Assembly (NCBI RefSeq): GCF_012273895.1
Contig: NC_052111.1
Location: forward strand, 6,820,001-6,884,000
Direction of reading: 5' to 3'
Origin: Zerene cesonia
Lineage: Eukaryota; Arthropoda; Insecta; Lepidoptera; Pieridae
DNA: 64,000 nucleotides
Part shown: piece by piece, positions 26,501 through 37,511 of the stretch
How the letters are laid out: each line of letters starts with the position of its first letter
How positions within the stretch are numbered: the first letter of the stretch is position 1
Position numbers and translations under genes: made by a program
Notes under the pieces: generated by a model
Databases searched by the model: none
Told to the model about the DNA's origin: nothing
The model's input: only the letters and a program-made list of their open reading frames with translations

Positions 26501-29392
26501 GACTAGACTATGTTTATATCATTTACAAATAACATGTGCAATCTATATAATTAAAACAGATTTGACGTATCGGTTATGTTCAAAGATTCAAAAATTATCT
26601 CAAAACTCGTCGTGGTCACAGTAAAAGATCCACATTGCGAAATCGTGTTATTTCTCTTACGAAATCGCTATCAAAGCCTTGTACTACTGCGCCTATCTCA
26701 TCATACTGTACTATATTGTGTTCATACTATATGTGCTATACTTATAACTGTGCTTTAAATACTGTTCATATAAAATTCAAACCCTCCATTGATTACATCC
26801 GCTACACACAAACACGTCCATCCAGCGTGAGAAATGGATGGCGCCAATTAGATTAGCAATAACCTAATGCAAGAGTATCGAAGGTCACCGCGAAGCATCA
26901 GTCTTGTGGAGACACTCCATCAATCACTGACATCTGACCGTCTTCACGTCCTGAAATACATAATGTAGAAGCTTTATGTAATCGGGTTACAGATTATGCG
27001 ATTATGGTATATATGGTAACCGATAAACGGTTGTATGAGTTTTTCTCATATTTTTGTTTATGGATTAGGGGTATCAATTAGATTATTGCTTTATTAAATG
27101 ATAATGAAATAAATGATACTGGTTATAAATTACCTTTAATATGTGTTTGTAGGTTTATTTCTCCATTGTTCAATCTATTTGACATAATAATTGGACGTTT
27201 TACCCGGTCAAAAGTAGCTTATATCACTATCTTATGTCCAGACACAAAAAACATGACATAAAATCGATCCGTCAACAAGATAGACAAACAAGCAGATTAT
27301 AGTCGTATAAGTTGTATTTTTTCTTGTCTGGATGTCATAAAAATTGTCCAGAATATAAGAAAATTTCAGGAAAAATCTGTTATTATTTATTTCTAACATA
27401 TATCCAATTCATTTGTAGGGTTAGTCTTTACTAATTTAATTTTCAATAATATTTATTTTACTATTTATTATTCAACAAACGCACCTTAAACTTTTCGGCT
27501 TATATTTTCAACCATTTAATTTGCAATTTCGAATACTTCCATTTCTGATTAAACTTTAATTAGCATTTCGTTTTAATCAATAATGTATAAAGATACAAAG
27601 AGTGTATTTACACGGGGAAGTGATTTCTTTCTGCAAAAAGGTGAGGGATAAATGCTCCCCTTATCCGCAACCTGAGGGACGATCAAGTATATCGTTCGAA
27701 AAACGGGATAAGACATTATATAGTACTTTCTAGGTTAACCTAAAATAGCCACACTAATGAATTATAAAGAGAAAAGATTTGGTTATTTCTTTGTTTGTAT
27801 TGAAGTAACGATGCTAATGTATTGACTTATAAAATTCTTTTACCAATAGAAAACCACGTTAATAGGCTANNNNNNNNNNTGAAAAAATATCAACAACAAC
27901 ACAATTAGAGTTAGTCTATTATTATTGTATAGGACATTGTTGAATTTTTATTGCTCACAGTTGAAAATCTATATCGTGGGGCTTGGATACGGACGAGATA
28001 ACGAAAAAGGTTGGTTCCCAGTACCGATATTTAATAAGAGTTCATTTTAATACAATTTCATAATTGTATTTAATTTATATATCCTGGCTATTATTGAGTA
28101 AGAATAGCTCAAGTTTTATTAAACTACTTAAATTATCTGTAGAGTCTACATCAGGATTGCCTCCTGCCACAAGTAATTAGGTAACTTAATGATTTACTAT
28201 ATGGCAACACTATATTCTTGATAGCTATATAAATCTGAAGTAACATAGTTTTTACAATGTACTAGTGGACCGTGCCGACTTCAACTGTGGTACATTAAAA
28301 GCTGCATCACTCAGTGCAACCGTCCAGTATTTTTTGTGTGAATATATTACAAATATACACATAAAAACACAAATTTTACCTTTTAATATAAGTTTATTAA
28401 TGTCTTAAATCTTAAAATAGCATTTTATTTCAAAGACATGTCCACACAATTTAAATTCCTTGCCGCAATAATGCGTCCAGAATGACAGTTTGATTCACTT
28501 AGATCGCGTTACAGTGTAAACGCGGCATCAGACGGAACGGGGTGCGAGTTGCGACTCCGTTCTTTGAACATTTCAAATAAAACTGCGTAGTTAGTTTTGA
28601 TACTGTATTTTTTTTCTTGTCTGTCTTTTTTGTATAGCATATATTTTGTTAATCATGCGCTGATATGGTTAACACACATGCTTTTATTGCTCTTGGATGG
28701 AGTTACTGATGAAACGACACCGTGATATACCGATATTATGGTCTCAGGCCTTCCTATTTATTGTACCAAATTTTCTAATCGGCCTATCGAATAGTTATGC
28801 ACTCGTTTAGCGCATATTGTTCTTATTGAAAACTTATTATATTTTCCAAATCCTTAGCATCACCGAACTCCGTAGAACCTCTTTGTCCAAATAAAAAATA
28901 AAAGACGTTTACATAGGGTCATAGGTCAATTCAATAATGTAAGTATATAGCTACAATATAGTACAATCTTGCCATTATTATCAAACCTGTAGATACAGTA
29001 TAGGATGATTCCTACCTACTACATCCGCAACTGCCGCAGTGCATTATACCTAGGTCTCTACATCTAGATAATCAGTACGAATATACACTGAATATTAAAA
29101 CAGCTCATCTACACATACCTCTGTACACTATTACTTGTAAATAAAGGGAGCTAGCTAGACTACAATAATTATCACAAAATGATAAAGCTGGCTGCGAGGG
29201 GAGCCACACGTGGTTTCGCAATTTCGACCCATCCGTCCACGCTGGCCGCAGGCGAGTGAAAACCGGGCGCACTACGTGTCGAATGGCTATTGCTGTCGAA
29301 ACTCGATGCCATTGTAAATAACGTTTATTCATCTAGATACATTTCACTGAAAACAAGAAACTATAACAAATTGTATATACATTTTCATGAAT
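23570..29392. other. Long repeat-poor non-coding stretch
   Basis: About 5.8 kb without a gene or recognised repeat, apart from a 10-N gap and a (TAC)n run near 24300. Two patches are less AT-rich, 24780-25000 and 29160-29320. Possible intergenic or intronic DNA. Confidence 0.5.
27870..27879. other. 10-N gap
   Basis: Ten N, a small assembly gap. The flanks are ordinary AT-rich DNA. Confidence 0.95.
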
Positions 29393-29745
29393 TGTTTTTT
29401 TTTTCATCACAGCCGGCAATGGAGCTGGTGGGACGCCTGATAGTAAACGCTACCACCGCCCATGAACATTTGGAGAGGAATAAGGTCCATTGCAGACCTT
29501 ACGCCTCTACAAATGGATTGCCGACATTAAATTGGGAAGGGATTAAGAAAATATTAGGAAGGGAATAAAGGAAAGGACCGGGAAAAGGAAGGAAAAGGAT
29601 ATGGGCCTCCGGCTCCCCCACTCACCGAACGCAGAAGAAAACAAAAAAACACAGCAGAATACTATTCACGCCGATCTTCTGTGGGGGTGTGGTACTTCCC
29701 CGGTGCGAGCTGGCCCAATTCGTGTCGAAGCGTTCTCGACTACCA
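29393..29745 (-). mobile_element. Short non-autonomous element with LINE-like 5' leader and 3' tail
   Basis: Read on the minus strand it begins near 29745, carries the leader block CCGGGGAAGTACCAC shared with the plus-strand LINE at 41.5 kb, and then a segment with GTGGGGGAGCCGGAGG. It ends with the TTCATGGGCGGTGGT block seen in six other 3' fragments in the window and a poly-A tail (T run at 29397-29404). There is no long coding frame between head and tail. The open frames at 29290-29568 and 29601-29984 lie across it and are not genes. Confidence 0.7.
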
Positions 29746-30187
29746 CATACAAAATTGTTATTATTTTTAATAAAAAAACGCATTTTTATGTTATATCTCG
29801 TAACTCAAAACTTAACAAGATTACCACATCTAACAATCTATATAGAATAGCAGGTGTGTTATACTGTACAAATATTCACGCTTCGCATAATAGCGTATCG
29901 AATACTCAGTTTACATTAAAAGAGAAACATTTCTTCATAGCAATAATAAAATATACATATAGTAATACAGTTATGAAAAATTAATTATGTAAATATGTAT
30001 AGGAATGGCATTTGTTACTAGACATTTTATAATGGAAATGAAATTTTACTCCGCTTAACAATATATTATTATGTTAAATATTATTATTATTTGTACTATC
30101 CACATTTACAAATCAAAACATTATAATTAAAAATTACATAGAAAAGCTAAAAAACAAATTGAATTTTGTATCTGTACACAAATAATT
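29746..30187. other. Non-coding, AT-rich
   Basis: Nothing recognised. Confidence 0.55.
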
Positions 30188-30347
30188 TTCTGTCTGCCCG
30201 GCTTTAACTCAAAAACTACACAATGCATTTTGATTAACTTTTTCTACTTATAGCTATTCCCGAAGCAACATTCAGGCTATAATTCATTAAGAAAATTTAA
30301 ATTTAAATTAGTATCTGCGCACGCGTGAATGATGCCGCGGGCACAGC
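30188..30347 (+). mobile_element. Short interspersed element ending GCGGGCACAGC
   Basis: Starts with TCTGTCTGCCCGGCTTTAAC and ends ATGATGCCGCGGGCACAGC just before AATATT. It has the build of CTAG-ended repeats with the last bases decayed. It lies 80 bp upstream of tRNA-Pro. Confidence 0.5.
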
Positions 30348-30427
30348 AATATTTATATTTATATACTTATTAAATACTAAGTACAGTTATGAAAATTAGT
30401 ATGGTTTTTGTGAAACTACTAGCAAGT

Positions 30428-30499
30428 GGCTCGTTGGTCTAGGGGTATGATTCTCGCTTTGGGTGCGAGAGGTCCCGGGTTCAAATCCCGGACGAGCCC
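30428..30499 (+). tRNA. tRNA-Pro (anticodon UGG)
   Basis: A 72-nt cloverleaf without intron. The acceptor stem pairs GGCTCGT with ACGAGCC, followed by discriminator C. The anticodon stem CTCGC/GCGAG closes a 7-nt loop TTTGGGT, giving anticodon TGG. The T arm has CCGGG/CCCGG around TTCAAAT. The internal promoters are intact: A box at TGGTCTAGGGG and B box at GGTTCAAATCC. No 3' CCA is encoded, as expected in eukaryotes. No mismatch was seen in the stems checked, which argues for a functional gene rather than a SINE. It is isolated, with no other tRNA gene in the window. Confidence 0.95.
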
Positions 30500-30504
30500 G
30501 AATA

Positions 30505-30512
30505 TTTTTTTT
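30505..30512 (+). terminator. RNA polymerase III terminator of tRNA-Pro
   Basis: A run of eight T begins six bases after the tRNA end, with a further T-rich stretch behind it. Four or more T on the sense strand is the standard pol III stop. Confidence 0.85.
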
Positions 30513-31087
30513 ATTTTTTCCTTGTAGACTGAGGAATAAATTAATTTACTAAGATATGAAAATATATTGATATTTTTAAATATCCAAAATATGCAGTCCC
30601 TTATAGTTAACATACATACATGTTGGTGAATGAACCTTTCATAACAAATATATAATCAAACATGTTCTCATAATACTGAAATCATTAATTATTCAATGAT
30701 ACATCACTACGTCCACTCCAGAACCTATAACCGAACATTGAAATAAATCATGACGTCACCAGCGTTACATTCCACATAAAACAATTTCTATGTCCCGATA
30801 CGTAATACAGATTGGTCCAAACCGTCCGCCAAATCTGTGAACCGTGAAATCCTTTGGCTTAAATCGTTTAAACGCTAAGCAACGCCTCAGCACATCGCCA
30901 CCAGTCACTGTTTGCTGGCTTTTTTGTGACCGAATTAAATTCCTCTCGATCCTTTGAAATTGATCGGTTGCCGACATGCATGTGTTGTCTAGTGATCGTG
31001 TTCCTTTTCTTTCATATTGAATCATATTATGTTTACAACAGGAATATGATAATATGATGGGAAATTTTATATTGTTTTGGCATAAAA
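30513..31087. other. Non-coding
   Basis: A minus-strand frame at 30765-31103 (112 codons) is open but has no recognisable domain. 30775-31010 is less AT-rich. Confidence 0.45.
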
Positions 31088-31262
31088 GGATAGGCTGGTA
31101 CAATGGTTATAGCGTAAGTGTAGAACCGAAGGTTCGATTCCCAGTTTTAAAAGTGTTTCAGTTTGGCAAGACAAAAGGCTGATCATCTAATAGTCCATAA
31201 GGGAAATAGATTAGTGAAACATGTGTCTGCCCCATACCCCATTAAGGGACACGGGACTTCGC
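31088..31262 (+). mobile_element. Second-family SINE, older divergent copy
   Basis: Shares head (GGTACAATGGTTATAGCG), B box (GGTTCGATTCCC) and the terminal block GGGACACGGGACTTCGCT with the copy at 5139-5349, but with many substitutions and shorter internal spacing. No clear target-site duplication was seen. Confidence 0.82.
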
Positions 31263-31615
31263 TATTATAAATAAATATTTGGAATTTTAGTAAACCTTTC
31301 CTTTTATGTTTAAAAGCAAAGGAAACCACCATCATTTTTGTCTATAATACTTAGATTTGTTTGACGATATAAAACTCGAAGGTGACTATCTGATATACTG
31401 ATCTATAAACGAACAGCACTATATATACGAATATGAGCTGTGAGCTGCTTTATAATGCAGTCAAAATAAATACACAGTAAATAAATGCACATAAATAGGA
31501 TTTCATTTAATTCGATTGAATTGCAATATTTAAGACATAGTCTAACGACAACCAAACAGTTACTTATCTTGAAAAATATTCAAGGAGACAAGTAGAATTT
31601 CTCTAAGCTTCTCTA
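31263..31615. other. Non-coding, AT-rich
   Basis: Nothing recognised. Confidence 0.6.
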
Positions 31616-31813
31616 ATAGGCCCATTACCTTTTCCTCATCCGTCCCAGTCCATTCCTTCTTTCCAGTCGTAAATCCTTTCCTTTTCCTTTACCCCTTAAA
31701 AGCGGGCAACACCTTCGCAGAGTCACTACCTCTGCTAATGTTCATGGGCGGTGGTGATCGCTTACCATCAGGCGAACCACCAGCCCAGTTGCCCGCTATG
31801 ACATAAAAAAAAA
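31616..31813 (+). mobile_element. LINE/SINE 3' end fragment, best-preserved copy
   Basis: Contains the full 3' block: TTCCTCATCCGTCCCAGTCC, a GCGGGCAAC segment, TTCATGGGCGGTGGTGATCG, CTTACCATCAGGCGAACCAC and a poly-A tail from 31804. Such 5'-truncated 3' ends are typical of target-primed retrotransposition. Confidence 0.8.
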
Positions 31814-32360
31814 TACATTTCATACACAGATTATAAAACAAACTTGTATTATCTGAATCAATCAGTTACGAATCGACGTAGTTCTTACAAAACAACTATA
31901 AAAAAGACAATCGAGCTGAAAACCGCTTTCCTCTAAACTCCCATGAAAGCAAGAGATACATCTCGTCCTAAAATGGACAGCATATTTTTTTACAATTTTT
32001 TATCATATAATTCATCAATGCCATCTGCATAGCCCTCGTGCACCCTCGTCTGTCACATGTCACGCATAAATAATTTCGCGCCAAAATCACACCAACCCGC
32101 TCTCATGGTATACAGTTTAGCGAATTGTAATTTCATATTAATTATAACATTGTGATTTAGAGCCTTAATTAGCTTATTATACCTTTGTTTAAACATAAAA
32201 ATTGCGAATGTATTTCAAGAGAATGTATGTTATTGTGTGTGTGAGTTGTTAAATAGTATTTAGAGTTAACAAAGGAAAAAATAAACAAAAGAAAGCAGTG
32301 GATCGAAAAGAGAACTGTCCCTAGTCAATCTCGCTTTGAACTAGATGCTTTTATTTAATA
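31814..32360. other. Non-coding
   Basis: Nothing recognised. Confidence 0.55.
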
Positions 32361-32556
32361 CTAGCTGCGCCCCGCGGTTTCACCCGCGTAAGTCCGTACA
32401 CCGTAGGAATATCGGGATAAAAAGTTGCCTATATGTTATTCCAGTTGTCCAGCTGTCTACGTACAAAATTTCAGTTCAGTAGATTTTGCGTGAAAAAGCA
32501 ACAAACACACACATCCTTACAAACTTTCGCATTTATAATATTAGTATTAGTATGAT
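32361..32556 (-). mobile_element. Non-autonomous Helitron-like element
   Basis: Preceded by A and starts CTAGCTGCGCCCCGCGGTTT; the other end is TAATATTAGTATTAGTATGAT with a small local duplication. A few internal bases are deleted near 32475. Confidence 0.8.
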
Positions 32557-34156
32557 AGTAGAATAGTTAGAGTAGGATTTTAGAAAAATGATCAAGTCTT
32601 TACCGATAATTGCCCACTAAGACAAGTGATTTAGGTATATTTTATACTAAAAATGTGTTAATTTATTTTTAAATGAAACTCCATCATCAAGTGTGTTAAC
32701 TTTTACGGAATTCAGTAGATAAACTCACTAAGTGCTCATAATTTGTGTGCTACAAGTTTCTTAACTCATCATAATTAGTTAATATTTACCCGTGTGTTAA
32801 TAGTGTGACCATCAATAACATTTTATGCGTACAAATCTAAGTTAATTGTTTCTAGATTTCTTTCTATAATTAAACGGGCAAACGATTATGGTGAGTTGCC
32901 CGGAAGCGACCAATCACAGACAAACGAGTGTTCACAATTTTTGAGAAGTTTTCGAAAACTATTTGATGGGATTAATGTATCATCAAAAAGATATACCTCT
33001 AAACTTAAATATTTTTGTGTTGACTCGGTATTTAAAAAGTTTTTACAATAATTTGTGCGATGTCCTTCCTATCTACATTTTTATTACTTTTGAATGATAT
33101 AAGTTACTTATAGTTTAAAAACATGTACTCGGGCAGTACAAGATTAACTTATAGTAATATTATAACGAAGATATTTACGGTTCGGTTCAAAGTCCATTCA
33201 TAAATAAAAGATGTTTTTTTCGATTTAGAACGATTTTTAAGTCTAGACTACTTGCTTTGATGAAAAATAAATATTTAATGATTCGGATGGGCAACGAGGA
33301 ATAGATTGGGCCTTGCTTGAAGCTAAATTATTAATCTATCTTAACTTTAAAGTTAATTTATGCTTAAAAGTTTGCTTTTTTAATCATTAAGTTATAGATA
33401 ATTTGATAACTCCATTTACTTAGCTCAGATACATATCTAATAACTATAAACAAAAACTATATACCACACTTTTTTCCAAAAATCTTACACCGAATATAAT
33501 AAATCACAAATATGGACAGCTTCTATTCTCACTTTCTGTGTAGTGGGAACAAGATTCTTGTAGCTATATATATACAAGTATTCATTTCTATTGTATATTA
33601 TACATTTATATACAAGTATACATTTCTGTTATATAAATACGTATACATTTCTTCTGTTATTTATATTACTGCAAATTACCTCGACAAATTTAATATATAG
33701 GTTTATAGATAATAGGAAATTTTGTTTGGCGTTTTTTATTTTTATTTAACTTTACTTTAATACAGATAAAACCACCATCGCTGTCACACAAAAAGATGTT
33801 ACGCTAGAGCGAAACAGTGACATTTATTATATTCCCATAATTATATTCAAAACACAAAAATTACGGTCACCCCTCATAAAGAACGTATCAGATGGACGAA
33901 GAAGTTTACGCTAAGCTGTGCGGATACTTTCAAGCTTGTTGGAAGCTACACACGCTTCTGCATCCACAACTTTCTTAATTGTAGTGCAACCACACGTTTT
34001 GAACTTTAAATATTCAAGTTGAATCGTTTCTGTGTGAATCTTGAATATTTTTATAGATCACGATCTCTAATGATAGATTTTTTTTTTTATATTCGTTGGA
34101 AACGAATGAATACAATCAACTGAGTGATTCAAAATTTTAGTTTTATAGCATTGAAA
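32557..34156. other. Non-coding, AT-rich
   Basis: Nothing recognised. Confidence 0.6.
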
Positions 34157-34230
34157 TCCTACTATGCTACAAATATTATAAATGCGAAAATTTGTAAGGA
34201 TGTGTGTGTGTTTGTTACTTTCACGCAAAA
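34157..34230 (+). mobile_element. Helitron-like element, 5' third only
   Basis: TCCTACTATGCTACAAATAT, then GCGAAAATTTGTAAGGATGT, up to TTTCACGCAAAA, where a LINE 3' end takes over at 34231. Confidence 0.75.
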
Positions 34231-34432
34231 GCGTTTCCTTTTTCTTTCCTTTCCCAGTCAATTCCTTCCTTACAATAGTCAATCCTGTCCTTATCCCTTT
34301 CCCCTTGAAAGCGGGCAGCGCATTTGCAGGGGCACTAACTCTGCGAATGTTCACGGGCGGTGGTGATCGCTTACCATCAGGCGAACCACAAGCTCAGTTT
34401 AAACCGGTTTTTATAAATAAAAATAAATAAAA
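34231..34432 (+). mobile_element. LINE/SINE 3' end fragment joined to a Helitron fragment
   Basis: Carries the GGGCGGTGGTGATCGCTTAC block and an A-rich tail (34417-34432). It begins directly where the Helitron-like copy at 34157-34230 breaks off, so one element interrupted or replaced the rest of the other. Open frames here on both strands are composition artefacts of the two repeats. Confidence 0.75.
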
Positions 34433-35189
34433 TAGAGTTTATTAAAACTAAAAAATCACTATCGACAACAATTAACACAAATTATATATGTACATTAATT
34501 TATGCTTAAAGGTTTAAACAATGATCCATATATGTACTAGGTACAACCTGTTTTAAATAGGTTCATTCGTCCATTTACAAATTGAGACATATAACCTAAC
34601 ATGTATAACAAACACCTTCATTAATTTAAACCATATATTTCCGTTCCGCAAATCTCAATACTGTAAGTAACGCTTCTTGGTAATAGATAATCAGTGGAGC
34701 GAGCGAATATTCCAGATATTTGAATAGAGTTAACCCTCTTCCTGGCGTGATGGAACGATGATTGATTTCTGTTTGCACTGAGGGTAGATCGCAATTTAAT
34801 ATCTTATTGTTAATCGTAGAACTGTTGATTCAGCGAGACCCTTTACGCACTGTGCTAAGAGTTTAAATGTATATTCTTACAAATGATGGTGTTAGAATTT
34901 TGTAGTTAGAGACTTAAACGAAAATACGATTCCTAAATGTATAATACTCGCGTAAAATCAAACACTAAGAATATTTTAAGTTTAAAAGACATATAATGTC
35001 ATGTACTATTAGAAACACCTTACTCAGTAACTTGTATTCGTATTAAAAAATCTCACAACACAATGCTGAATATTTCAGTTTATTTTTACGAAATTGACAT
35101 GTAATACATAACAAAATAAAATATAATTGAACATTATTATGCTACATAACCAGCGGTATCGTGAAAAGTGTTACTTTCTTTATTATCTA
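34433..35189. other. Non-coding apart from the fragment at 34928-34975
   Basis: Nothing else recognised. Confidence 0.55.
34928..34975 (+). repeat. 145-bp dispersed repeat, 3' fragment
   Basis: GATTCCTAAATGTATAATAC then TCGCGTAAAATCAAACAC, matching the right third of copies A and B. Confidence 0.6.
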
Positions 35190-35337
35190 CTAGCTTTTGC
35201 CCGCGGCTTCGCAGGCGTTAATTCGGAGTAGTTAAATAGATGTTATTATACACAAAAACCTTCCTCTCGAATTACTCTATCTATTATAAGAAACTCCATC
35301 AAATTCCGTTGTGCATTTTTCAAGATTTAAGCATACA
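35190..35337 (-). mobile_element. Interspersed element, left part of a split copy
   Basis: CTAGCTTTTGCCCGCGGCTT and AAACTCCATCAAATTCCGTT to AAGCATACA. The natural continuation (GGGACAGAGGGACACAG ... GCGACTTTGTTATATACTTT) is at about 35655-35706, so two other elements landed inside it. Confidence 0.6.
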
Positions 35338-35446
35338 CTAGCTGTGACCCGCGGTTGAAACCGCGTAAGTCCGTATCCCGTAGGAATATCGGTATAAAAA
35401 GTGCCTATGTGTTATTTCAGTTGTTCAGTTATCTACGAAGCAAAAT
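35338..35446 (-). mobile_element. Helitron-like element, CTAG half only
   Basis: Starts CTAGCTGTGACCCGCGGTTG and follows the family through the CCAGTTGTCCAG-like segment to about 35446, then is lost. It sits inside another element split at 35337. Confidence 0.7.
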
Positions 35447-35522
35447 AGTATTATTATTCACCAATAGATGTCAGGAAAAAAAACACGAATAAAACACGAA
35501 CATGACATTTTCTAAAAAAAAT

Positions 35523-35650
35523 TCCTAGCTAGATTCGATTTATCGCCCCCGAAACCCCCTATATACTAAATTTCATGAAAATCGTTGGAGCCGATTCCGA
35601 GATTCCAATTATATATATATATATATACAAGAATTGCTCGTTTAAAGGTA
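35523..35650 (+). mobile_element. Interspersed element with AT microsatellite tail, inside the split copy
   Basis: TAGCTAGATTCGATTTATCG, CCCCGAAACCCCCTATATAC, TCGTTGGAGCCGATTCCGAG, an (AT)n run at 35610-35627, then GAATTGCTCGTTTAAAGG. I recognise this order as a common lepidopteran repeat. The two overlapping minus-strand frames here are not genes. Confidence 0.55.
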
Positions 35651-35706
35651 TAAGATAGGGACAGAGGGACACAGAAAGCGACTTTGTTATATACTTTGTA
35701 GTGATA
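35651..35706 (-). mobile_element. Interspersed element, right part of the split copy
   Basis: Continuation of 35190-35337: GGGACAGAGGGACACAG then GCGACTTTGTTATATACTTT and GTAGTGATAG. A related fragment in the opposite orientation is at 54397-54480. Confidence 0.5.
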
Positions 35707-36594
35707 GTGAAGAGATATCGCGTGGTGATAAGACGCATAGTGAGTAACATCTATAATTTCCATGGTTAATTATTATAAACGCTTCAATTGTTTTGTTTAT
35801 GTTCGCGTCCGAGTTGAATTGAAACGCTAAATACAAATCTAAAATAAATATTTACTTACAAATTCAGTTCAATGACTCATCGAGTTAGCAGTCATTGTGA
35901 ATTGTATCGAGAAATACCTGAATAATTTAAAGGTCTTGAGATTTTTTATCCGATAGTAAAATAAGTATAAGTATACTTAATTTAAAAATATTAATAAACA
36001 CCAGTTAGTGACGGAACCAGTTAAATTATCCCGCTTTCTCTTAAATCTAAGGAAATTATCTTTAATCAATTGTTAATCCTAGCGATCCCTATAAATACCT
36101 AAAGATAACGCGATAAACACATCAAATTATTGTATAGTCTGTATCCTTGATAAGCGTACAGAAATTTAATTTCCCTATTTTGATATTACACTATTTCTAT
36201 TCCAGCCAATGTCCTAACCCACTGGTCAATTGTTGCGGCCCGTCTGTTGTAAAGTTTTCAATGGCTAACTAAATTTTAATTAAGTTTAAAAACAATTCAT
36301 CTTAGCCCCGTGCCCTATTACGTAACTACTGTAAACTTTGCTATTAACTCAAGTGTCGGGAAACCCGCAAATATAGGGATTTGTTTTTAACATACTGACA
36401 TACAGGTCTAGTGTTCATGGCACAAAATATTTATTAGTGTTAGCATAGATAACAATACTGTACGAGGTAATAATTCTAATACTATACTAATTAGTAATAT
36501 ATTGTTATTCATGATTGTAAAAAGCATTATTAAATCAGTTTATTCATTCATAGTTTAATTTAGATTTTAGAGCATAAGGATCTGATAAAGATAT
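35707..36594. other. Non-coding, AT-rich
   Basis: Nothing recognised. Confidence 0.6.
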
Positions 36595-36920
36595 AATCAT
36601 CATCATCATCATCAGCCCATATATGTTCCCACTGCTGGGACACAGGCCTCCTATGAAGGGTTCAGGCTATAATCCACCACGCTGGCCAAGTGCGGGTTGG
36701 CATATGTCACATGTCGTCGAACTTTTTGATTCTTGGACATGTCGGTTTCCTCACGATGTTTTCCTTGATCGTTTAAGCAGTGGTGATGTTATCCACATGT
36801 GCAGATAAATTGAAAATTCAATTTATTTCCTGCACGCTCGCCCGGTCTCGAATTTATCTATATATCGCGAAGTTATCGATTTTTGGAGTCCGAGGTTCTC
36901 ACCACTGAGCCACCACTGCT
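36595..36920 (-). mobile_element. tRNA-derived SINE, complete copy with trinucleotide tail
   Basis: Same family as 12119-12396. It has an intact A box, a B-box region altered by an insertion near 36850-36880, and a 3' tail of ATC/GAT repeats (36596-36613) instead of poly-A. Confidence 0.87.
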
Positions 36921-37229
36921 ACAAGATATAATACCGTATCCCAACACTATTATTTCATTTACAATATTATGTTTAAATTGGATTGATAATAGTAATGGCT
37001 AGTTATAAAAAAAATACATCTAGATAATTTTATATATTTAAAATATACATCTAGATAATAGTATATTAAACTTCAGTAAAGAGTTTCTGCGTGTTGGACC
37101 TGCATACTTAAGCATTCTAAAGGACTGTGAGTTTTCCTTCTGGTGGTACCCGAGAATTATGGAGAGATCCATAATATTACCATGACAGTTGAATCAAACT
37201 GTCACCATAATATTAATAGTATAGTATAA

Positions 37230-37511
37230 TTAAAATCTAAACACTAGGATTATAATGACCATATAGTATAAAACTGAACATCTAAAGCTAACCAAACTAC
37301 ACAGCAACGTGTAGTACAAAGAAATAATGGCATTAATGTAATTGCGATGCAAGGAAAGTTTGTCCATTAGAGCATTATTGATGGGTTTTAAATTGCACAC
37401 AGCCCAAGGGACGGCCACGCTGACATCGGATGGGGTGACTGTAATGATTTCTATGCTTATCGATTTGGGACAGGTAGTGCTTGATGCATATGTGAAGCCA
37501 ATGTCAAATGA
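37230..37511 (-). other. Unassigned open stretch abutting a gap
   Basis: On the minus strand a frame runs open from the gap edge to a stop at 37230-37232, about 93 codons. The first 60 are less AT-biased and contain IEIITVTPSDVSVAVPWAVC and LKPINNALMDKL. The plus strand is also open here from about 37342 into the gap. It could be the end of a transposon or gene frame hidden in the gap. I do not recognise it and give no function. Confidence 0.3.

Noticed and set aside
29290..29984. Frames of 92 and 127 codons
   Set aside because: They read through the non-autonomous LINE-derived element in the antisense direction.
30419..30613. 64-codon minus-strand frame
   Set aside because: It is the antisense of tRNA-Pro and its flank.
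34067..34430. Three overlapping frames on both strands
   Set aside because: They sit on the Helitron/LINE 3' end fusion.
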